Under the pieces are notes generated by a model. It searched no databases. It saw only the letters and a program-made list of their open reading frames with translations, and was not told the origin of the DNA. Positions 11,757-14,574 of a DNA stretch of 14,574 nucleotides are shown piece by piece. Origin of the DNA: Kiritimatiellia bacterium (GTDB taxonomy: Bacteria; Verrucomicrobiota; Kiritimatiellia; RFP12; UBA1067); contig JAGCJE010000095.1 of assembly GCA_017648225.1 (NCBI GenBank), forward strand, positions 1 to 14,574. Direction: 5' to 3'. The position numbers and the translations under genes were made by a program. Each line of letters opens with the position of its first letter. Position 1 is the first letter of the stretch.

Positions 11757-13445
11757 ATGCGCGCATATACTGCCGACTTTGAGACGACGACAAACCCGGA
11801 CGACTGCCGCGTATGGGCATGGGGCCTGTTCGAGATCGGCAGTTATGGCAATTACGAGTACGGCAATTCGATCGACGGATTTATAACGCGCCTGCATGAG
11901 CTCGCAAAAACGGAAAAGCCCACCGTTTATTTTCACAATCTCAAGTTTGACGCGCAATTTATCATTTACTGGCTATTCGCCAACGGCTTTTCATGGGTGC
12001 GGGATAAGAGCGAACGCGGTAAATGCACGTTCATGACGCTCATTAGCTCGATGGGTCAGTTTTACGCGATCGACATTTATTTCGGTAAGCGCTCGCGCTC
12101 ATGGCAGCGCGTTCGCATCCTCGACTCGTTCAAAATACTGCCGATCGCGGTCAGTGAGATGCCGGAAGCGTTCGGCCTTGAGCTCAAAAAGCTCGAAATC
12201 GACTATGACGATGACCGTCCGATCGGGCATGAGCTCACGGATCAGGAGTCCGCATACCTCCGGAACGACTGCGAGATCGTCGCACGGTCATTAAAACATA
12301 TGTTCGATATGGGCTTAACCAAAATGACGCTCGCGGGTGACGCGCTGGCCTCCTATAAGGAAATCGTCGGCAAGCGAGCATTTGAACGATGGTTCCCGGA
12401 GCCGGAATATGACGCAGACGTGAGGCAGTCATACCGCGGGGGATTTGTCTATGTCAATCCAAAATATGCAGGTAAAGAAATCGGGCGCGGGATCGTGCTC
12501 GACGTCAACAGCCTCTACCCATGGGCCTACGCGACGCAGCCGCTGCCGTACGGCGAGCCCAAATTTTTCAACGGCCGGTATCAACCGGACTCGCTCTATA
12601 CGCTATACGTGCAAATGTTCCGCTGCTCGTTCCGCGTTAAGCCGGGACACATTCCGACGGTCCAGCTCAAAGGCTCCCGCGGTTTTATTCCGACGGAATA
12701 CGTGACCGACTCCGGCGGCGAGGAGGTATGCCTCTGCCTTACCTCCGTCGACCTTGAGCTATTCCTCGACCACTATGACGTGTTCAACGTCGAATGGTTC
12801 TCAGGCTGGAAATGGAAGGCGAGCACGTGCCTCTTTACGGATTATACAAATAAATGGTTTGAGCTCAAAGCACAGGCGACGCGCGACGGAAACGCGCCGC
12901 TCAGGTTTATCGCCAAGAGGATGCTCAATTCCATTTACGGCCGTTTCGCGATCAATCCGCAAACATACTCAAAGGAACCGGTATTCGACATAGCGAGCGA
13001 TAGCGTGCGCTATATCAACGGGCCGGACGAAACGCGCAAAGCGCTTTATATCCCGGTCGGGACGTTCGTGACCGCGCACGCGCGCAATAAGACGATACGC
13101 GCGGCGCAGGCCGTCTATGACCGCTTCCTTTACGGAGACACAGACAGTCTCCATCTGATCGGAACGGAGCTGCCTCCTGAGCTCGATATCGACGACGTCA
13201 AGCTCGGAGCATGGGCTCATGAGGCGACGTTCGACCGCGCTAAATTTATCCGAGCCAAGACCTACGTCGAGGAGATTGACGGCAAGCTCAAAGTGACATG
13301 TGCGGGTATGCCCGCTCAGCTGCATAAGCTCGTAACATTCGACAATTTCAAGCCCGGAGCGGTCTACGGCGGCAAGCTGCTGCCTAAGATCGTAACCGGC
13401 GGCGTCGTACTGGCGCCGACAACGTTCAAAATACAAGGAGGATAA
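11757..13445 (+). CDS. Protein-primed family B DNA polymerase (p2-like)
   Basis: This 562-aa enzyme is close to phi29 polymerase (about 572 aa). All key motifs are present. The 3'-5' exonuclease has ExoI DFETT (D7, E9), ExoII HNLKFD (N61, D65) and ExoIII YLRND (Y167, D171). A YRGG linker motif is at 226-229. Polymerase motifs are DVNSLYP (D249 to P255), KRMLNSIYG (K387 to G395), YGDTDS (D461, D463) and KTY (501-503). The long spacings before and after motif A and before motif C leave room for the TPR1 and TPR2 insertions that give terminal-protein use and strand displacement. It should initiate on terminal protein and copy the genome without a helicase. ATG with GGGAGG; its last codons contain the ribosome site of the next gene. 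Confidence 0.97.
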   Translation: MRAYTADFETTTNPDDCRVWAWGLFEIGSYGNYEYGNSIDGFITRLHELAKTEKPTVYFHNLKFDAQFIIYWLFANGFSWVRDKSERGKCTFMTLISSMGQFYAIDIYFGKRSRSWQRVRILDSFKILPIAVSEMPEAFGLELKKLEIDYDDDRPIGHELTDQESAYLRNDCEIVARSLKHMFDMGLTKMTLAGDALASYKEIVGKRAFERWFPEPEYDADVRQSYRGGFVYVNPKYAGKEIGRGIVLDVNSLYPWAYATQPLPYGEPKFFNGRYQPDSLYTLYVQMFRCSFRVKPGHIPTVQLKGSRGFIPTEYVTDSGGEEVCLCLTSVDLELFLDHYDVFNVEWFSGWKWKASTCLFTDYTNKWFELKAQATRDGNAPLRFIAKRMLNSIYGRFAINPQTYSKEPVFDIASDSVRYINGPDETRKALYIPVGTFVTAHARNKTIRAAQAVYDRFLYGDTDSLHLIGTELPPELDIDDVKLGAWAHEATFDRAKFIRAKTYVEEIDGKLKVTCAGMPAQLHKLVTFDNFKPGAVYGGKLLPKIVTGGVVLAPTTFKIQGG

Positions 13446-13446
13446 T

Positions 13447-14451
13447 ATGTTGCATGACAATATCCATTATGATATGCGGAAAGCCCGATCATATAACTGC
13501 TCGTTTAATCTGATCGTCGGCCCTCGAGGGCCCGGTAAAACGTTCGAGCTCACGCAGTACGTCGTCGAGGACTTCATCAAGCGCGGCGCGCAATTCAAAT
13601 GGGTGCGCCGTTATCCTAAAGAGATCAAAGCCGTGCGCGGTTCGTTTTTCGACGATATGATAAAGCTCAACGTCTTTCCCGATCACGAGCTCAAAATGAC
13701 CGGCAACAAAGCCATGATCGATGGTAAGCTCGCCGGTAAGATCATCGCGCTATCGACCGGCGACGACGAAAAGAGCACGCCGACGCCTGAAGTCAATACG
13801 ATCGTCTTTGACGAATTCATACTCGAGCCGGGGTTCCGTCACTATATCCCGAATGAGGTTCACACGTTTCTTAATCTCGTCAATTCAACCGTGCGTTTGC
13901 GTTCGGGGTGGTCTGTATGGATGCTGGCCAACGCGGTCACAATGGCCAATCCATATTTCGATTATTGGGGCGTGCGCCTGCCATATGGCAAAAGTATATC
14001 ACGGTTCGCTCCGGATAAGCTCATCGAGTACGTCCAAAATGACGCGTTCGAGGCGGCAGCGGCCTCGTCGCAATTCGGGCAGGCCGTCGCCGGTACTGAG
14101 TACGCCGATTATGCGGTCAAAAATCGGTTTTTCCTCGATAACGATACGTTCATCGAGCGCAAGACCGCAACGTCCAAATACTATTTTACGATACGATTTC
14201 ACGGTAAAGAATACGGCATCTATGCCGATTTTGAAACCGGCATACTCTACGTATCACAGGACGCCGACCGCACGTTCCCGGTGCGGTTTGCGCTCACCGA
14301 TGACGATCATAATCCTAATACGCTCATCGTCCGAGGGCGCCGCAATCCCTATATCACGGCACTCATAAACTGCTATGCGGCCGGAGCGCTGCGGTTTGAC
14401 AATGCCCGCGTAAAGGGCGCCATGCTCAAAGCGATCGCTCTGCTCCGCTGA
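13447..14451 (+). CDS. DNA packaging ATPase (gp16-like)
   Basis: This 334-aa protein equals phi29 gp16 (332 aa) in size. The Walker A loop is GPRGPGKT (25-32), and Walker B is TIVFDE (118-123) after a hydrophobic strand. In phi29 gp16 forms a ring at the portal, attached through pRNA, that pumps DNA into the prohead. A C-terminal segment after about residue 200 is basic and strand-rich, compatible with the RNase-H-like domain of gp16. The gene starts one base after the polymerase stop; its AGGAGG lies in the end of the polymerase gene. In phi29 gene 16 belongs to the late operon, whereas here it is last in the replication operon, so its timing may differ. The terminator starts 21 nt after its stop. 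Confidence 0.92.
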   Translation: MLHDNIHYDMRKARSYNCSFNLIVGPRGPGKTFELTQYVVEDFIKRGAQFKWVRRYPKEIKAVRGSFFDDMIKLNVFPDHELKMTGNKAMIDGKLAGKIIALSTGDDEKSTPTPEVNTIVFDEFILEPGFRHYIPNEVHTFLNLVNSTVRLRSGWSVWMLANAVTMANPYFDYWGVRLPYGKSISRFAPDKLIEYVQNDAFEAAAASSQFGQAVAGTEYADYAVKNRFFLDNDTFIERKTATSKYYFTIRFHGKEYGIYADFETGILYVSQDADRTFPVRFALTDDDHNPNTLIVRGRRNPYITALINCYAAGALRFDNARVKGAMLKAIALLR

Positions 14452-14472
14452 TTGCGTCACACCTTCCACGAT

Positions 14473-14495
14473 GGCCCGCCTTGCGCGGGCCTTTT
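14473..14495 (+). terminator. Rho-independent terminator of the rightward operon
   Basis: GGCCCGC (14473-14479) pairs with GCGGGCC (14485-14491) around a 5-nt loop, followed by TTTT (14492-14495). It follows the packaging ATPase stop by 21 nt. It is the exact inverted copy of the left-end terminator. Confidence 0.88.
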
Positions 14496-14574
14496 CTCGT
14501 GCGATCAATACGCAGCCTCCGCCGATCAGCAGTACGGCGCCCATGAGCTGCGCAGCACACCGCGCGATCGCACG
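14473..14574. repeat. Right inverted terminal repeat (partner of 1-31)
   Basis: Bases 14473-14503 are the exact reverse complement of 1-31; matching stops at 14472/32, just inside the terminators. On the right another 71 nt follow, while the left copy begins at base 1, so about 71 nt of the left repeat may be missing. The 71-nt tail holds no gene I can support. Its last nine bases (GATCGCACG) are the inverse of 14498-14506. Protein-primed linear genomes carry inverted terminal repeats, which supports this reading; a circularised contig with back-to-back terminators is the alternative. Confidence 0.65.

Noticed and set aside
14254..14544. Minus-strand ORF of 96 aa with a hydrophobic start (MGAVLLIGGGCVLIA) in the right end
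   Set aside because: No ribosome site, most of it is antisense to the packaging ATPase, and it would read through the terminator stem. The apolar start is probably chance.
1..14574. tRNA genes, integrase, insertion sequences or lysogeny repressor
   Set aside because: None seen on either strand by eye; the genome appears strictly lytic and without mobile elements.

Overview
This window looks like a near-complete genome of a small protein-primed podovirus of the phi29 type (the former Picovirinae), probably infecting a Gram-positive Bacillota host. Evidence for the lineage is the full core set: a family B DNA polymerase with intact exonuclease and polymerase motifs, a 269-aa terminal-protein candidate directly upstream of it, a 334-aa packaging ATPase, a 105-aa acidic scaffold, a 491-aa capsid protein with a C-terminal BIG2-like domain, a portal of 307 aa, a lower collar, a tail knob with the YGxKWFYAFVT / DVLQTW signature, and a tail appendage protein. 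Nearly every gene has a strong AGGAGG-type ribosome binding site, consistent with a Bacillota host. A gut clostridial host is a guess from the style of the tail fibre.

Layout: two divergent operons leave one central control region (8265-8584). The leftward (minus) operon carries holin-like protein, NlpC/P60 endolysin, scaffold, major capsid, a 163-aa unknown in the head-fibre slot, tail knob, portal, lower collar and tail appendage, and ends at a terminator at 1-31. The rightward (plus) operon carries four small unknown genes (one a 54-aa single-pass membrane protein), a ssDNA-binding protein, three more unknowns, terminal protein, DNA polymerase and the packaging ATPase, and ends at a terminator at 14473-14495. 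The two terminators are the same 31-bp sequence in inverted orientation, so they probably belong to inverted terminal repeats, of which the left copy is cut by the window edge.

The central region is the most interesting part. It holds a perfect consensus leftward promoter (TTGACA-17 bp-TATAAT) and a strong rightward promoter with an extended -10. Two 9-bp boxes spaced 21 bp overlap the leftward promoter, and A/T-tract inverted repeats resembling phi29 p4 half-sites lie between the promoters. The leftward promoter fires directly into a GC-rich segment of about 116 nt (8293-8408, minus). By hand this folds into a long basal helix leading to a three-way junction with two hairpin arms. Size and shape resemble the phi29 packaging RNA (pRNA), and the genome encodes the matching ATPase, so I propose it as a divergent pRNA candidate; a structured late leader is the alternative.

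Other RNA-level signals are a multi-hairpin leader before the ssDNA-binding protein gene, two 10-bp UCCG-tetraloop hairpins after the capsid and ssDNA-binding protein genes, and an identical 16-bp element flanking the scaffold-capsid pair.
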